DNA of 64,000 nt from Cydia pomonella (taxonomy: Eukaryota; Arthropoda; Insecta; Lepidoptera; Tortricidae). This document shows positions 62,066-64,000 of the stretch, in pieces. Below the pieces are notes generated by a model, which did not search any database, was not told where the DNA came from, and saw only the letters and a program-made list of their open reading frames with translations. The stretch is taken from positions 7,316,001 through 7,380,000 of the forward strand of contig NC_084729.1 of NCBI RefSeq assembly GCF_033807575.1, in the 5' to 3' direction. The stretch's first letter is position 1. Each line of letters opens with the position of its first letter. The position numbers and the translations under genes were made by a program.

Positions 62066-64000
62066 TTTCAATTCAATTCAATTCAATTCAAATATACTTT
62101 ATTCATGTAGGCCTAGCAACAAGCACTTATGAATAGTAAGACAGTATTACATATAATTATCTTAATCTAATTATCAGAGCAATTTATTGATGTTGTAAAT
62201 ATTATTCCATATATAATACTAATGAATATAATTCATAGATCAAATTTAATACTAAAACTTTCACAAAATATAGTCATGCAAAAAAAAAAAGTATAAAAAT
62301 ACTAGTCTAGATTGTTTCTAGAATAAATTCTAAATGTCAAACAAATATAATAAAAACAACAAAGGAAATACATGCATTGGAATATCCATTTCATCATCAT
62401 TATTCAAATATAATAAATAATTAATCATTTCGAATCACAATTAATCCCACGTTGTTTTATCATTCATGTAGTCTTGTGTGGTATAATAAGCTTTAGAAAT
62501 AAGTTTACGCTTTACATGATTCTTAAATTTATTAATTGGGAACTCAGTAATATGGTTTGGAAGTTTATTATAAAATCTCACACAATTACCCATGAATGAT
62601 TTTTTAATTTTATGGAGCCGAGTGAAGGGCACGGCGAACTTATGTTTATTTCTAGTATTAATATTATGAATGTCACAATTTTTCTTAAAATCGGCAGTAT
62701 TTTTATGCACATACAGAATATTCTCATAAATGTATTGACAGTGCACTGTCATGATGTCAATTTCCTTAAATTTATCTCTCAGTGAGTCTCTATGGTTCAT
62801 TTTATATATTGCTCGAATAGCCCTCTTCTGCAGAACAAAAATGGTATTTATATCTGAAGCACCACCCCACAGTAAAATACCATATGACATAATGCTATGG
62901 AAGTAACTAAAATATACTAATGGAGCTGTTTTTACATCAGTTAACTGACGGATTTTGCTTACTGCAAAAGCTGCAGAACTCAGTCTATTCGAAAGAGTAG
63001 CAATATGGGGACCCCACTGGAGTTTAGAATCTAAAGTTATACCAAGAAAAACTGTACTATCAACTAATTCCAATTCCTCATCCTTCACAATGACACTTGT
63101 TTTTACATGCCTTACATTACTAGTGACAAACTTAATACATTTAGTCTTATTCTCATTTAACAATAAATTATTAACATTGAACCAATTTACTACTTTTGAA
63201 ATAGCATCGTTTACATCATTGTAAGCTTGTTGCTGTCGTTTGACTTTGAAAATAAGTGAAGTGTCGTCTGCAAACAATACTATATCATGGTGGGTCTTTA
63301 CAAGGAATGGCAAGTCATTTATGTAGATAAGGAACAGGAAAGGTCCCAATATTGACCCCTGTGGTACACCCATAGAGACCAATGACCCCGGTGATCGCTG
63401 TCCATTCACATCGACCCTTTGTATTCTACCATTTAAGTAGGACTTAAGTAAATCCAGTGCCGTTCCTCTAACTCCATAATAGTGTAGTTTCCTGATTAAT
63501 GTTTCATGACAAACGCAGTCGAAGGCCTTAGACAAATCACAGAAGATACCTATAGCATCTCGTGACTCCTCCCAGGCATCGAAGATATGCTTGATTAGCT
63601 CAACACCAGCATCGGTTGTCGAGCGACCCCGTGTAAAACCAAACTGCTTATTATGCATTAAATTATTGACGTTAAAATGTCGTACTAATTGAGAAAGAAT
63701 TAATTTTTCAAAAATCTTACTGAACGTTGGTAGCACAGATATCGGTCTAAAGTTAGTGGGGTCAGAGTTGCTACCCGATTTAAATAAAGGAGTTATTTTA
63801 CTATGTTTCATTAAATCAGGAAACTCGCCGCAATCAACACTGTTGTTAAATATAATTACTAAGTCAGGCGCTATAATTTCTACTAAGGATTTGACAGCAT
63901 GGACAGAGACTCCCCAGAGGTCATTCGTTTTTTTGACATTAACCGAATTAAACGCCTTTACTACATCGGAGGTACAAACACGTTCAAAATGAAAATCTCC
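62066..64000 (-). mobile_element. Non-LTR retrotransposon N2 with (TTGAA)n tail, continuing past the window
   Basis: ORF at 62441-64000, then a 3' untranslated region with GCTTGTTGCTAGGCCTACAT and AATAAA, ending in a TTGAA pentamer tail at about 62068-62092. N1 and the fragment at 59808 belong to the same family. Confidence 0.9.
62441..64000 (-). CDS. Reverse transcriptase ORF of N2 (5' end beyond window)
   Basis: Open for 519 codons from the window edge to TAA at 62441, so the start is outside. RT motifs in order: FRPISVLPTFSKIFEK, FGFTRGRSTTDA, DLSKAFDCV, GVPQGSILGPFLF, LFADDTSLIF (FADD at about 63263-63274) and NENKTKCIKF. The C-terminal part has MGNCVRFYNKLPN and KRKLISKAYYTTQDY. The enzyme would copy the element RNA into a nicked genomic site (target-primed reverse transcription). 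Upstream ORF1 and endonuclease, if present, lie right of 64000. No stop or frameshift is seen in 1.56 kb, so the element could be young. Clade (jockey/CR1 group) is judged by motif style only. Confidence 0.88.
   Translation of the reverse strand, partial: GDFHFERVCTSDVVKAFNSVNVKKTNDLWGVSVHAVKSLVEIIAPDLVIIFNNSVDCGEFPDLMKHSKITPLFKSGSNSDPTNFRPISVLPTFSKIFEKLILSQLVRHFNVNNLMHNKQFGFTRGRSTTDAGVELIKHIFDAWEESRDAIGIFCDLSKAFDCVCHETLIRKLHYYGVRGTALDLLKSYLNGRIQRVDVNGQRSPGSLVSMGVPQGSILGPFLFLIYINDLPFLVKTHHDIVLFADDTSLIFKVKRQQQAYNDVNDAISKVVNWFNVNNLLLNENKTKCIKFVTSNVRHVKTSVIVKDEELELVDSTVFLGITLDSKLQWGPHIATLSNRLSSAAFAVSKIRQLTDVKTAPLVYFSYFHSIMSYGILLWGGASDINTIFVLQKRAIRAIYKMNHRDSLRDKFKEIDIMTVHCQYIYENILYVHKNTADFKKNCDIHNINTRNKHKFAVPFTRLHKIKKSFMGNCVRFYNKLPNHITEFPINKFKNHVKRKLISKAYYTTQDYMNDKTTWD

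Overview
This is eukaryotic nuclear DNA, almost certainly from a moth or butterfly (Lepidoptera). The DNA is AT-rich. Genes are split by GT-AG introns. Between them lies a dense mix of tRNA-derived SINEs, short inverted-repeat elements (MITEs) and non-LTR retrotransposon pieces of lepidopteran type. There is no sign of operons, CRISPR, phage or bacterial insertion sequences. I read this without a database, so family names rest on recognisable motifs, terminal repeats and target-site duplications (TSDs).

Genes lie mainly in the first 16 kb. (1) Minus strand, 6365 to 953: a three-exon gene whose splice phases join into one 909-residue frame. It encodes a basic, probably nuclear, low-complexity protein with an array of about 25 degenerate octapeptides, a poly-Asp run, a C-terminal CxxC cluster and an exact 38-residue tandem duplication. 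(2) Plus strand, 8775-9785: an intronless 336-residue C2H2 zinc-finger gene whose first two fingers have been duplicated. (3) Minus strand, 15609 to 12045: a three-exon gene with phase-0 introns for a 390-residue secreted or lumenal Cys-containing protein that I do not recognise. A possible non-coding leader exon pointing the other way ends near 16480.

From about 16.5 to 55.9 kb I see no host coding exon. This stretch holds at least ten MITE families. They include hAT-like copies with 8-bp TSDs, a PIF/Harbinger-like copy with a TTA TSD, and an 883-bp unclassified element with an 8-bp TSD. It also holds five copies of one tRNA-related SINE, a second SINE family, several LINE 3' ends, a 76-bp minisatellite and older tandem duplications. 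Nested insertions give a relative order of events at several places. At 56013-56133 (plus) there is a clear first coding exon with a TISU/YY1-like start context (CAAGATGGCGAC) and a GTGAGT donor. A small possible alternative first exon with the same phase lies at 57205-57241. The rest of that gene is outside the window or in exons too small to see.

Two related non-LTR retrotransposons lie on the minus strand. One is a 5'-truncated copy at about 40.95-42.95 kb. The other runs off the right edge (about 62.06-64.0 kb) with an intact reverse transcriptase frame. They have different short-repeat 3' tails. No new multi-gene system is evident. The points most worth following are the unrecognised genes (1) and (3), the TISU-type exon with its phase-matched alternative, and the unclassified inverted-repeat elements with clean TSDs.
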